In this document: piece by piece, positions 23,527 through 31,871 of the stretch
How positions within the stretch are numbered: the stretch's first letter is position 1
Layout: the number at the start of each line of letters is the position of its first letter
Assembly: GCF_006715485.1 (NCBI RefSeq)
Contig: NZ_VFNH01000003.1
Location: forward strand, 62,001-126,000
Source of the DNA: Herbaspirillum sp. SJZ107
Lineage (GTDB): Bacteria > Pseudomonadota > Gammaproteobacteria > Burkholderiales > Burkholderiaceae_D
Length of the DNA stretch: 64,000 nucleotides
Direction of reading: 5' to 3'
The notes under the pieces: generated by a model
What the model saw: the letters and a program-made list of their open reading frames with translations, nothing else
What the model was told of the DNA's origin: nothing
The model's database searches: none
Position numbers and translations under genes: made by a program

Positions 23527-25521
23527 TCATTCCAGCACGATGCGCCCGTTCGCCAGGCGCCCGCCGCCATTGCCCGCTGCCCCGCGCGCGTTGTCGTAGT
23601 CGACCACCTCGCGCTTGCTGGCCGGATCGGCATGCCAGATCTTCAGCGCAAACCGGCCCTGCCCGCCTTCGGGCAGCGTTGCCGACGTGGACAGCCTGAA
23701 CCTGTAGCCACCGGCGCCCCTGACGCTGCCGCTGCCCTCGAACACATGCCAGGCGCCCTGCCGGCCCAGCATGCGCACGTCCCGGCTGCGGAACTGCAGG
23801 CCCGGCAGGTCGAAGTGCAGCCTGCCAGGCATGCCGGCTGCCGCTGCCGATCCAGTCCCAGCCAAAGGTGCGGCCAGCGGCGCGACCAGGCTGAAGCGTG
23901 CCGTGCCCGCATACAGTGGCGCCTGCCTCAACGCCCCTGGCGGCGACGTCACCGCCCCGCTGCCGGCCACCATCCCGCCCCCCGCCGCCGTCACGACGAC
24001 CTCATGGCTGACCGCGGTGCTGCGGCCCTTGCGGTCGACCACCGTGGCCGTGACCCGGTACACGCCGGGCATGGCAAAGCTGTGGCTGGCGCTGGCGTTG
24101 CCGGCGCCGCCGCGCTCGCTCACCCGGCCGGCCTGGGCGCTGCTGCCGTCGCCCCACGACCAGCTGACGCTACGCGTGCCGGCCCCGTCCTCGTCGATGA
24201 AACCGAGCGCAGCCTGCAGCGGCACGCCGGCCTTGACCAGGGCCGGTGCCACGACCGGGCCGAGCAGGTGGCCGCATCCGCGCCCCTTGTCCGGCCGCAG
24301 CAGCACCAGCCCGGCATTCGAGGTCGCCACGATCGCGCCGCTGTCGTTGATCGCGAGCGCATCGTCCAGCACCAGGCCGGGCGGCGCACGGCGCAGGTAG
24401 CGGTTCAGGTCGAGCATGCCCTGCCTTGCGGTCCAGACGAAGGCGCGCCGCTCGCCGGCCCTGGTTTCCGCAAAGCCGACGATCTGCCCGGCGGCGTTGA
24501 CGCCGTCCGCGCGCGACGACGTACCGCCGAGCGTGCCGAGATTGCGCATGCCGCCGCTGCGCGTCCAGGACATCGCACGCTGGACGTCGTCGCCAAAATT
24601 GATCAGGCCCGCCATGTGCAGGCCGGGTGTCATGGCGGTCACGAAAGCCGCGCTGCCGCCGGCCGTCCCGAGGTCGCGCATGCCGCCGGCGCGCGTCCAC
24701 AGGAAGGGGCGGTATTCGATGGCGTCGAGCGAGGGAATATGGTTGCCGGCTACCTCGCCGTTGGCGCCGACGGCCACCACCAGTGCATCGTAGCTGTTCA
24801 GGGTGTCGATATCGACGATGCCGCTGCTGCGGGTCCAGGCGAAGGCATGGCGGCTGCCGTCGGCGGTGGCCGACGAACCTGCGATCAGGCCGGCATCGTT
24901 GAGGGCGCCGGCGAAGGAGGCGCTGCCCAGGCCCGGCGTCAGGGCGCCCAGGCTTTCGTTGCCGCTCGCGGCGCTCCAGCGGAAGGCGCGCGGCAGGAAG
25001 TCGGCGTAGGAGCCGCCGGTGACGACGCCATGGCGGTTGATGGCCGTGCCGCTCGACTCGCCGCCGCCGGTGGGCGTGCCGATGTCGAGCATGCCGGTGA
25101 CGGCACGCCAGACGAAGGCATGCTGGACGCCGCCGGCGGTGACGGCGCTGCCGGTCACCTGTCCCAGGTCGTTCAGGTCGTTTGCGAGGGTCTCGCCGCC
25201 GAGCGTGCCGATATCCTGCACGCTGCTGCCGTCATAGAAGTAACCCACCGCACCGGCGTCGGCCTGCATCGAGAACGCGACCTGGCCCCGGGCATTGATG
25301 CGCGGGAGCGTGGCGAGCAGGCCGGGGGCCAGGTTGATCACGCGGTAGCTTGTACTCGTGCCGGCGTGCTTGCCGTCTGTTTCCCCGGCCGGCTGTGACT
25401 GCCGTGCCTGCTGAGCGGCTGCCGTGCCCGCCACCGCCAGGGCGATCAGCAGCATGGGCAGGCGCGGCAGCGGCCACCCTGGACGGCCGGCCGCCAGGTC
25501 GTTTTCCCGAACGCGTAGCAT
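23527..25521 (-). CDS. Secreted HAF-repeat protein with PKD domain
   Basis: 664 aa with a signal peptide (LPMLLIALAVAGTAAA). Residues about 60-400 carry at least seven HAF-type repeats of the form (H/R)AF(V/A/R)W...G(M/I)xDIGTLGG with intervening LND.GQVTGS motifs. Residues about 420-525 form a PKD-like domain (VSWSWGDGSSA; HSFAMPGVYRVTATVVD). The C-terminal ~130 residues are unassigned. HAF-repeat proteins are secreted or surface proteins without known enzymatic role. GGAG lies 7 nt before the start. Confidence 0.85.
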   Translation of the reverse strand: MLRVRENDLAAGRPGWPLPRLPMLLIALAVAGTAAAQQARQSQPAGETDGKHAGTSTSYRVINLAPGLLATLPRINARGQVAFSMQADAGAVGYFYDGSSVQDIGTLGGETLANDLNDLGQVTGSAVTAGGVQHAFVWRAVTGMLDIGTPTGGGESSGTAINRHGVVTGGSYADFLPRAFRWSAASGNESLGALTPGLGSASFAGALNDAGLIAGSSATADGSRHAFAWTRSSGIVDIDTLNSYDALVVAVGANGEVAGNHIPSLDAIEYRPFLWTRAGGMRDLGTAGGSAAFVTAMTPGLHMAGLINFGDDVQRAMSWTRSGGMRNLGTLGGTSSRADGVNAAGQIVGFAETRAGERRAFVWTARQGMLDLNRYLRRAPPGLVLDDALAINDSGAIVATSNAGLVLLRPDKGRGCGHLLGPVVAPALVKAGVPLQAALGFIDEDGAGTRSVSWSWGDGSSAQAGRVSERGGAGNASASHSFAMPGVYRVTATVVDRKGRSTAVSHEVVVTAAGGGMVAGSGAVTSPPGALRQAPLYAGTARFSLVAPLAAPLAGTGSAAAAGMPGRLHFDLPGLQFRSRDVRMLGRQGAWHVFEGSGSVRGAGGYRFRLSTSATLPEGGQGRFALKIWHADPASKREVVDYDNARGAAGNGGGRLANGRIVLE

Positions 25522-25622
25522 GTTTTCTCCACATGAGGATGAGGATGAAAACGATCATGCACTCCGCATGGCGCGGCGGTTTGCGGGGCGACAAGCGGCC
25601 TTAGGCGCGCTCGGAAAACAAA

Positions 25623-25642
25623 GCGCCACCCGAGGGTGGCGC
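25623..25642 (-). terminator. Terminator of the 25-aa membrane peptide gene
   Basis: Stem GCGCCACC/GGTGGCGC, four-base loop, followed on the minus strand by TTTGTTTT. Confidence 0.8.
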
Positions 25643-25675
25643 GTCTGTTTCGATTTTCTTCATTGTCGCATCGGA

Positions 25676-25753
25676 TCAATGGAAGAACAGATAGATCAGA
25701 ACCAGCACGATTGCAGGCACGCCCATGATCCAGGCCAAGAAATATTTACCCAT
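25676..25753 (-). CDS. 25-residue single-span membrane peptide
   Basis: Encodes M-G-K-Y-F-L-A-W-I-M-G-V-P-A-I-V-L-V-L-I, then YLFFH: one hydrophobic helix with a short positive N-terminus. AGAAGGAG lies 6 nt before the ATG, and a clear terminator follows 34 bp past the stop, so it forms a complete monocistronic unit despite its size. Function unknown; by analogy small single-span peptides often bind and tune larger membrane proteins. It is too short for usual gene finders. Confidence 0.7.
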   Translation of the reverse strand: MGKYFLAWIMGVPAIVLVLIYLFFH

Positions 25754-25907
25754 GATGCTCTCCTTCTGGTGTGGTGTTTGTGATAACGGTTCCAGAATGC
25801 CAGCGGCGAGCAGGGCCGTCCGTTAGTTACACCACGCTGGAAAGAATTTCTTGGCAAAACTGCATTCTTCTTGAGCCTGGCTGCGGCAACTCAAGGGCTG
25901 CCTGCGG

Positions 25908-26117
25908 TCACACCTTCTTCAGCGCACTCGCCTTGTGCGCCGCCTCGGCGCCGGTCTTGTCGCTGACCACCAGGTATTCGGGATTTTCCTGCGACGCCGC
26001 CACCTCGTGGCCCTTGATGGTGGTATGCGCCGTCAGCTTTTTCTTGACCGTGCCGTGCACCGTGCCTTGCGGCGAATGCCATTGCACCTTGTCGCCCGCC
26101 TTGAACGTGTCCGTCAT
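25908..26117 (-). CDS. DUF2945 (HVA1/Tudor-like) small protein
   Basis: 69 aa, opening with the family motif FKAGDKVQWHSPQGTVHGTVKKK and containing EYLVVSDKTGAEAAHKASALKK, the typical ending. The fold is a small SH3/Tudor-like barrel; function unknown. Confidence 0.9.
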   Translation of the reverse strand: MTDTFKAGDKVQWHSPQGTVHGTVKKKLTAHTTIKGHEVAASQENPEYLVVSDKTGAEAAHKASALKKV

Positions 26118-26231
26118 GCCGTGCCTCGCTGGATGGTGGTTGGGCGGCTATTTGAACATGGATCGCATGCAGGCCCTGCACGTTAGGGCGCATCGCGCGG
26201 ACACAGCGTGCGCATTTGCCATGCATAAAAA

Positions 26232-26252
26232 AAAGCGCCTCGCGGGCGCTTT
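26232..26252 (-). terminator. Intrinsic terminator with no assigned gene
   Basis: Stem AAAGCGCC/GGCGCTTT followed on the minus strand by eight T. No gene ends just before it on that strand. Confidence 0.65.
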
Positions 26253-26396
26253 CCAAGAATTCGGGGTGGCGTCTGTTCCGTCCGGATGACGCCATATGAT
26301 GGGGACGCGTTCGATGTTCTCGTAGCGGCCCCGTGCATTGGAAACATTATGAGCATTCATGTAAACATATGGCAGGGCATACGGGTGATATGATTT

Positions 26397-26411
26397 ATTC
26401 CTGATAGGAAT
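26397..26411. promoter_or_regulatory. Inverted repeat before the LysR gene, possible autoregulatory site
   Basis: ATTCCT-GAT-AGGAAT, ending 12 bp before the start codon. The position fits autorepression by the LysR protein. Confidence 0.35.
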
Positions 26412-26423
26412 GAATAAGCGACT

Positions 26424-27386
26424 ATGGACCGGCTGCGTTTGATGGAAACCTTTTGCCGTGTCGTCGAGCGGGGCAGCTTTTCGGCGGTAGCGCGCGAGGA
26501 AATGACGACCCAGTCGGCGATCAGCAAGCAGATGCAGGCGCTGGAAGCCCAGCTCGGGGCCACCCTGCTGGTACGTTCCACGCGCAGCCATTCGCTGACC
26601 GAGGCCGGCCAGCTGTATTACGCACGCTGCCGCCAGGTGCTCGATGCGCTCGAAGATGCACGCATCGAGGTGCAGCGCGCCGAACACGACATCGCGGGCA
26701 TGCTGCGCGTGGCGGCGCCGGCCGCCTTCGGGCGCCAGCACATCGTGCCGCGGCTGCACGGCTTTTATGCGCGCTATCCCAAGGTCAAGATCGACCTGCT
26801 GCTCGACGACAGCTTCGTCGACCTGGTCGCGGCCGGCGTGGACGTCGCCTTCCGGGTGGGCGAGCTGAAGGACAGCCAACTGGTCGCGCGCCGCATCGGC
26901 ACGGCCCACCGCGCCGCGCTGGCGTCGCCCGCCTACCTGGCGCGCCACGGCGAACCGCAGCATCCGTCCGACCTCGCCGGGCACCAGTGCGTGGTCTACA
27001 CCGGCCTGGCCGCGCCCAACGAATGGACCTTCCTCGACGAAAGCGGCATCCCGCTCACGGTCAAGGTCAATGGCTGCTTCCAGTCGAACAGTTCGGAAGC
27101 GATGCGCCAGGCCGTATGCGAAGGCCTCGGCATCGGTTACTCGACGCTGTGGCTGTACGGCGCCGACATCCGCAGCGGCCGCGTCAAGCCGGTCCTGACG
27201 CGCTTCCGCCTGCCGCCGCTGCCGCTGAACGTGGTGTTCCAGCCGGCGCGGCGGCCGTCGCTGAAGGTGAACCACTTCGTGGATTACTTTGCCGAGGCAT
27301 TTGCGCAGGATCCGGATATTGCCGACATGCTGGAGTCCGATGCCGGCATGCCTGAACAAACGCGCCGTTTCGGCAGACCGAAGTAG
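26424..27386 (+). CDS. LysR-family transcriptional regulator (CrgA-like group)
   Basis: 320 aa with an N-terminal winged helix-turn-helix (RLMETFCRVVERGSFSAVAR; recognition helix TTQSAISKQMQALEAQLGA; LVRSTRSHSLTEAG) and a two-lobed effector domain (GMLRVAAPAAFGRQHIVPRL; LVARRIG; LASPAYLARHG). The pattern fits the large group of LysR regulators whose target is commonly divergent; here no divergent gene lies nearby, so the regulon is unknown. Confidence 0.93.
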   Translation: MDRLRLMETFCRVVERGSFSAVAREEMTTQSAISKQMQALEAQLGATLLVRSTRSHSLTEAGQLYYARCRQVLDALEDARIEVQRAEHDIAGMLRVAAPAAFGRQHIVPRLHGFYARYPKVKIDLLLDDSFVDLVAAGVDVAFRVGELKDSQLVARRIGTAHRAALASPAYLARHGEPQHPSDLAGHQCVVYTGLAAPNEWTFLDESGIPLTVKVNGCFQSNSSEAMRQAVCEGLGIGYSTLWLYGADIRSGRVKPVLTRFRLPPLPLNVVFQPARRPSLKVNHFVDYFAEAFAQDPDIADMLESDAGMPEQTRRFGRPK

Positions 27387-27418
27387 TATGCACACAACTT
27401 CAACAGCCTCGACCTGCC

Positions 27419-27982
27419 ATGCGCTTACGTTCACGACATGCAATTCTCCTGCTCGGCCTGGCCGGTGCGGCCGCCGCCGTACTGGCCGCCGGCCAGGCCA
27501 GGCGCCAGCCCGGCGTCACGCCCGTTCCTGCCATCGATGTGCCGCGCTACATGGGCACCTGGTACGAGATCGCCAAATACCCGAACCGTTTCCAGAAGCA
27601 GTGCGCCGGCGCCACCACGGCGTCCTATCGCCTGCGGCCGGACAAGACCGTGGAAGTCGTCAACCGCTGCCGCCGCGCCGATGGCCGCTTCGAGGACGCC
27701 ACCGGCACGGCGCGCCAGATCGGTGGTCCTGATTCCCCGGTCCTCGAAGTGCGTTTCGCGCCGGCCTGGCTGTCCTTCCTGCCGCAGGTATGGGGCGACT
27801 ACTGGGTGATCGACCTCGATCCCGACTACCAGCTGGCCGCGGTCAGCGAGCCGAGCCGGGAATACCTGTGGATACTCTCGCGTACCCCGAGCGTGCCGCG
27901 CGAAGCCTATGCGGCCCTGCTGGCGCGGCTGGAGCGCCAGGGTTTCGACCTGGCGAAACTGCAGCGCACGCCGCAGGAGTGA
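27419..27982 (+). CDS. blc: Bacterial lipocalin (Blc family)
   Basis: 187-aa envelope lipocalin. After a signal segment (about 8-24; no Cys lipobox, unlike E. coli Blc) comes the lipocalin signature GTWYEIAKYPNRFQKQC (about 50-66), then VWGDYWVIDLDPDYQLAAV and REYLWILSRTP, the conserved strands closing the beta-barrel. Known members bind lysophospholipids or fatty acids for membrane maintenance. It is 32 bp after the LysR gene and may be co-transcribed. Confidence 0.92.
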   Translation: MRLRSRHAILLLGLAGAAAAVLAAGQARRQPGVTPVPAIDVPRYMGTWYEIAKYPNRFQKQCAGATTASYRLRPDKTVEVVNRCRRADGRFEDATGTARQIGGPDSPVLEVRFAPAWLSFLPQVWGDYWVIDLDPDYQLAAVSEPSREYLWILSRTPSVPREAYAALLARLERQGFDLAKLQRTPQE

Positions 27983-28062
27983 GGCTGCGCCGGGCAGAGA
28001 CCTGGCGTAACTAGCCAAAATACAACATAACTACGTAGATAATTCTCTAACGTAAATATATG

Positions 28063-28082
28063 TTGAAAATCAATATTTTCAA
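28063..28082. promoter_or_regulatory. Inverted repeat upstream of a lipoprotein gene
   Basis: TTGAAAAT-CAAT-ATTTTCAA in an AT-rich 130-bp region; possible operator or promoter element. Confidence 0.3.
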
Positions 28083-28145
28083 ATGTATAAAGGTTTCTCC
28101 AATTAAACGACCGTTAAGCAAACGGCAAAATCCTGGGAGAAACAA

Positions 28146-28634
28146 ATGCATCAACCATTCATGCGCGCCGCCCTGATGGCGGCGGTTTTGGCAGGCGCTG
28201 CCGGCCTGACCGGCTGCGCCTCGATCGTCAGCGGTACCAGCCAGGTGGTCTCGGTCGAGACCTTGCACCCCAGCGGCAATGTCGCCGGTGCGACCTGCAA
28301 GCTGGAGAACGACAAGGGCGTGTATTACGTCACCACGCCGGGCACCGTCACGGTCCACCGCGCCTATGGCGACATGAACGTCAAGTGCGAAAAGCCGGGC
28401 TACGATGCCGGCCTGGCCACCTTCAAGTCCTCGACCAAGGGCATGATGGCCGGGAACATCCTGTTTGGCGGCATCATCGGTGCCGGTGTCGATGCCTCCA
28501 CCGGGGCCGCCTACGACTACCCTGCCCTGTTCCAGGTCGTGCTGGGCCAGCAGGCAGGCATGCCGGCCGTTGCACCGGCTGCGGCGCCGGCCGGCGCCGC
28601 GACTCCAGCCCCGGTCGGCGCCTCGGCACCCTGA
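28146..28634 (+). CDS. Small lipoprotein of unknown function
   Basis: 162 aa with signal peptide and lipobox LTGC (Cys about 24), followed by ASIVSGTSQVVSVET, a beta-rich core with two Cys (GATCKLEN; NVKCEKPGYD), a Gly-rich hydrophobic stretch (GNILFGGIIGAGVDASTGAAYDYP) and an Ala/Pro-rich tail. The SIVSG start and the GGIIG.GVDxxTGAA(Y/F)xYP motif recur in uncharacterised envelope lipoproteins. GGGAG lies 8 nt before the start. Convergent with the DUF2058 gene. Confidence 0.8.
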   Translation: MHQPFMRAALMAAVLAGAAGLTGCASIVSGTSQVVSVETLHPSGNVAGATCKLENDKGVYYVTTPGTVTVHRAYGDMNVKCEKPGYDAGLATFKSSTKGMMAGNILFGGIIGAGVDASTGAAYDYPALFQVVLGQQAGMPAVAPAAAPAGAATPAPVGASAP

Positions 28635-28640
28635 CCCGGC

Positions 28641-29177
28641 TTACCAGGTAAAGTCGTCCGGGATCTTGAAGTCGGCGTAAGGATCGTCCGCGTCGACTTC
28701 GGTGCTGGCCTTGTTGACCCGCACCACGCTCTCGGGCGCGCGTTCGGCGATCTTGTCGGCGATGACCTTCGGCACCAGTTCGAAGCCGCCCTGCTGGGCG
28801 ACGATGGCCAGGCGCCCCGCCACCAGATGGCCGCGCACTTTTTCCGACACGTGGATGCGCTCGATCTTGGTGCCGAGCGTGAAGTTGTAGGCGATGTCGC
28901 CGTTGCCCTTCGGCTGGCGGTTCTGCTGCACCATCTGGGCGATCTGGGCGGCCACGGCCTTCTGGGCGGCGGCGGCGTCGCGCTGGGCGTTCAGTTCGCG
29001 GGCGCGTTCGGCCTGCTGGCGCTGGGCTTCGAGCGCCGCTTCCCTGGTCTCGTTGACGCTCTGCACCCCGGTGCGGCGGTCGATCTTCTGCTGCTTGCTC
29101 TTTTCCTGGTTGGCCACCTTGACCTTCTTCTTGTCGACCAGGCCGGCCTTCATCAGCTGCTCTTGCAGGGAAACCAT
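28641..29177 (-). CDS. DUF2058 (YaiL-like) family protein
   Basis: 178 aa, hydrophilic. The opening LQEQLMKAGLVDKKKVK is the family hallmark, followed by a Gln/Ala/Arg-rich coiled-coil stretch (about 45-85) and the conserved core AYNFTLGTKIERIHVSE..R..L..GRLAIV. In E. coli the relative YaiL is a nucleoprotein/polysome-associated protein; the role here is unknown. Confidence 0.92.
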   Translation of the reverse strand: MVSLQEQLMKAGLVDKKKVKVANQEKSKQQKIDRRTGVQSVNETREAALEAQRQQAERARELNAQRDAAAAQKAVAAQIAQMVQQNRQPKGNGDIAYNFTLGTKIERIHVSEKVRGHLVAGRLAIVAQQGGFELVPKVIADKIAERAPESVVRVNKASTEVDADDPYADFKIPDDFTW

Positions 29178-29276
29178 GTTTATAACTCCATATAGTAGAT
29201 GGCCGGCCGCTGCATCGCCGGACCGGGCTGGAAACCCGTTAGCATAGCAAGCCGGCTGCCCGGCCGGAAGAGGCGG

Positions 29277-30521
29277 TCAAGGCCGCTGCGCCAGGAAAAA
29301 GCGCAGCATCTCGGCCGAGGCATTCGGTCCGCCCGCCTCGGCATACGAACCGGCGGTGCTGCCGCCCGACCAGGCATGGCCGCCGCCGTGCAGTACCCAG
29401 TGCTCGGCCACCGCGCGCCCATCCGCGTCCAGTAGCACCGTACGCGTATGGCTGCGCCCGCTGCCATCCTGGCCGCGCTCTTCGACTTCGCGCAGCGGCG
29501 CGCCCTGGGTGAACTGGCGCAGCACCGCTTCGCCATTCGACGCGTGGACCGTCCCGTCGGCATCGCCGTGGAACACGATGGCCGGCAGCCGTCCTGCTAC
29601 GCCGTGCTTCGCAGCCGCCTTGCGCCCGCGCGTGCCCTTCATTGCATTCAGCGCCGACATCAGGTCGTGCGCGCTGCCGGCCGCCAGGCCGGAATGCACA
29701 CCCACCGCCGCATACAGCTCGGGATAGGCCGCGCCCAGGATCGCCGCCATCGCGCCGCCGGCCGACAGGCCGGCCACGAACACGCGGCCGGGATCGCCGC
29801 CATGCTCGCGCAGGACCTCGCGCGTCATGCCGGCCAGGAGCGCCGGTTCGCCCCCCTCGCGGCCCTGGTGCGCGGCCTCGAACCAGTTCCAGCAGCCATT
29901 CGCATTGGCGCTGCGGGGCTGCTCGGGATACAGCACCAGGCAGCCATGTTCCTCGGCCAGCGCATTCATCGTGGTGCCGGCGGCAAAGTCCTGCGCATGC
30001 TGGGTGCAGCCGTGCAGCATGACCACCAGCGGACGCGGGCCGGCGGCGGCGCGCGCCGGCACGTACAGCCGGTAGGCACGGGTGCCGGCCGCATTGCTGA
30101 AGCTGCCGTGCAGGAATTCGCCCGGTTCCGCCGCCAGGTTGCGCGGCGCTGGCGCCTGGTGGGATGCGGCCTGGCCGGCCTGGAAAGCCTTGAATTGCGC
30201 GGCCCAGCCGGCCATCTTGCCGGCATCGAAGCCCGGGAAGCCGGCAAAGCCGGTGCCGCCGCCCGCTGCGGTCTCTGCGGCTGCGCCGGCGTCGTCCGGC
30301 GTAGCCGCCGGCTTGCGCGCCCACGCCGGGGCCGCGTTCAGGTCGACGAAAGACGGGTTCTGCGCCTGCGGCTGCGGCGGCGGCATGCCGGGCAGCAGCC
30401 CGGCGCTCTTGAGTGCATCCTGCACCAGGCCGCTGACGGCGCCGGGATCGGTACGGGCGGTGCCGGCCGCCTTCAGGATGTTGGCGACAAATTGTTCGTA
30501 GGGTTTCATAATTTTCTTCAT
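29277..30521 (-). CDS. PHB-depolymerase-family (poly-hydroxyalkanoate-type) esterase
   Basis: 414-aa alpha/beta hydrolase of the esterase/PHB depolymerase family. The catalytic Ser is in GLSAGGAM (about 250), the acid in FHGDADGTVH and the His in HGGGHAWSGG; VMLHGCTQHAQDFAAGT carries the oxyanion hole. No signal peptide is visible; the N-terminal 130 residues are a Pro/Ala-rich extension. It begins at the stop of the RHH gene (TGATG overlap); an alternative start at 30509 exists. The pairing with the RHH regulator suggests it is controlled by it. The substrate (polyester, ester or other) is not decided. Confidence 0.88.
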   Translation of the reverse strand: MKKIMKPYEQFVANILKAAGTARTDPGAVSGLVQDALKSAGLLPGMPPPQPQAQNPSFVDLNAAPAWARKPAATPDDAGAAAETAAGGGTGFAGFPGFDAGKMAGWAAQFKAFQAGQAASHQAPAPRNLAAEPGEFLHGSFSNAAGTRAYRLYVPARAAAGPRPLVVMLHGCTQHAQDFAAGTTMNALAEEHGCLVLYPEQPRSANANGCWNWFEAAHQGREGGEPALLAGMTREVLREHGGDPGRVFVAGLSAGGAMAAILGAAYPELYAAVGVHSGLAAGSAHDLMSALNAMKGTRGRKAAAKHGVAGRLPAIVFHGDADGTVHASNGEAVLRQFTQGAPLREVEERGQDGSGRSHTRTVLLDADGRAVAEHWVLHGGGHAWSGGSTAGSYAEAGGPNASAEMLRFFLAQRP

Positions 30522-30955
30522 CAGATATGGATGCGGTCGGCAAGGGCAGCCTTGACCGCATTGGAGGCGACGAAGGCCCCGAGCACCCAGATCGAAGCGA
30601 TCGCTGCGGTGGCCAGTTCGGGGGCGACGTCGTCGTCGATGGAAGCCAGGCCGAGCACGTGGATCTCGAGGCGCTCGCCGGCGGCGACACTGCGTTCCAG
30701 CTCGGCTTTCGTATAGCGCTGCAGGCCGACCACGAAGCGCTTGCGCACCACGGTCTGGCGGATGTCCTCGCCATGCCGCTCGAGCTGGTTGCGGATGGCG
30801 GTGCGCACGAAGTCGGTGCGGTTGGTATAGAAACCTTCTTCGATCAGCAAGTCCATCTGGGCCAGGTCGACCAGCCCCAGATTAATCGTGACTTTTTCGG
30901 TTTCCGGCAGTTTTTGCTTGATATTGACGATGTTCATGGCGCTCGGCTTGTGCAT
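30521..30955 (-). CDS. Ribbon-helix-helix (CopG/Arc-type) regulator
   Basis: 144 aa. Residues about 20-65 form a ribbon-helix-helix domain (EKVTINLGLVDLAQMDLLIEEG, then TNRTDFVRTAIRNQLERHG). The C-terminal half (about 70-144) is an unassigned domain with a hydrophobic end (IASIWVLGAFVASNAVKAAL). The start at 30955 has GGGAG 6 nt upstream, lying within the first operator half-site. It is translationally coupled to the esterase and probably represses its own operon through the operator at 30958-30997. Confidence 0.8.
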   Translation of the reverse strand: MHKPSAMNIVNIKQKLPETEKVTINLGLVDLAQMDLLIEEGFYTNRTDFVRTAIRNQLERHGEDIRQTVVRKRFVVGLQRYTKAELERSVAAGERLEIHVLGLASIDDDVAPELATAAIASIWVLGAFVASNAVKAALADRIHI

Positions 30956-30957
30956 TG

Positions 30958-30997
30958 ATACTCCCGTTATACTCCAATTGGAGTATGAGTGGAGGAT
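30958..30997. promoter_or_regulatory. Four-half-site operator of the RHH/esterase operon
   Basis: ATACTCC, ATACTCC, GGAGTAT, GGAGGAT with starts exactly 11 bp apart (30958, 30969, 30980, 30991), arranged as two direct plus two inverted half-sites; the central pair forms the perfect 18-bp palindrome ATACTCCAATTGGAGTAT. This is the geometry expected for two RHH dimers of dimers. The first half-site contains the ribosome binding site of the RHH gene. Confidence 0.75.
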
Positions 30998-31085
30998 AAA
31001 CAAGCCCTCGCGTCAAATAAATGCGACAGTTCAGAATGCCGGCGGGCACTATGCCAGCCGGCAGGGACGAGGCGCGGACGCGCGC

Positions 31086-31286
31086 TCAGCGGCGGAAAAG
31101 CCAGAGGATGAGGGAGATGACGATCGAGACGACGATGCAGCTGACGATCGGGAAACTGAAGCTGAAGCCTTCCCGGACGACGTGGATGTCGCCGGGAAGG
31201 CGGCCCAGCGGCAGGCGCCGCAGCCAGGGCCAGGCCAGCCCGGCGCCGAGCAGCACCAGGCCAATAATGATCAGGAACTTTTGCAT
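31086..31286 (-). CDS. DUF2905 membrane protein
   Basis: 66 aa with two hydrophobic helices flanking the family core GRLPGDIHVVREGFSFSFPI, which identifies DUF2905. Function unknown. Followed 32 bp upstream on the same strand by the Gly-rich protein gene. Confidence 0.92.
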   Translation of the reverse strand: MQKFLIIIGLVLLGAGLAWPWLRRLPLGRLPGDIHVVREGFSFSFPIVSCIVVSIVISLILWLFRR

Positions 31287-31317
31287 GCCGGTAGTGTAGC
31301 GTCAGCCGCCGGCGGCT

Positions 31318-31755
31318 TCAGGCTGCCGAAGCGCCACCCTTGCCGGTCGGCGGCGGGATCGCACCGCTGCTGGGATCGCCGCCGGTGAGAGAAGCGCCCT
31401 CGCCGCTGCTGATGCCGGTACGGGTGTCGTCGGCGCTGTTCGCCTCGCCCAGGCCGATGCCGCCGGCAACCGCCGCGCCCGCCCCCGGACCGATATTGCC
31501 TTCGACGTTGCCGCCCGGGCTGCCCGGTGCGCCGGCGCCTTCGCCACCCTGTCCGCGCAGGCCGCTGCCGCCGTCACCGCCCATGCTGGCGCCGGCTGCG
31601 GCATCGGTACCGCCGGCGGCACCTGCAATCTGGGCGCCGGTCTTGCCGGATTCCGAGCGGCCCTGGACCGGCTGGGCGCCGGCCGGGGCCGTGGTATCGC
31701 TGCGCGTTGGCGCGCCCTGCGTCGTTGCCTGGGTATCTTTTTGCTGGTTGCTCAT
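31318..31755 (-). CDS. Gly/Ala/Ser-rich low-complexity protein (145 aa)
   Basis: Starts MSNQQKDTQATTQGAPTRS and is dominated by Gly, Ala, Ser and Asp; no signal peptide, membrane helix or known domain. GGAGGAG lies 7 nt before the start, which argues for real translation. Composition suggests a disordered protein. It resembles the small hydrophilic protein at 17987 only in kind, not in sequence. Confidence 0.65.
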   Translation of the reverse strand: MSNQQKDTQATTQGAPTRSDTTAPAGAQPVQGRSESGKTGAQIAGAAGGTDAAAGASMGGDGGSGLRGQGGEGAGAPGSPGGNVEGNIGPGAGAAVAGGIGLGEANSADDTRTGISSGEGASLTGGDPSSGAIPPPTGKGGASAA

Positions 31756-31871
31756 GACTTACTCCTCCGCAATTCGAATCGGGATGCGGTCCGGCCGGGC
31801 CAGCGCCGGGACCATGCCGGCTTCATTCTGCCGAACTCGATGCGGAGGGGGCGCGACGTATCCTGAAAGAT

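Larger units (their letters stand above)
26118..26423. other. Intergenic region with an unassigned minus-strand terminator
   Basis: 306 bp between DUF2945 and the LysR gene. It contains a minus-strand terminator and, near the LysR start, an inverted repeat. The long minus-strand reading frame across it continues through the terminator and into the LysR antisense strand and is not credible. Confidence 0.5.

Noticed and set aside
26148..27443. Minus-strand frame opposite the LysR gene
   Set aside because: Runs through a strong terminator and is antisense to a clear LysR gene.
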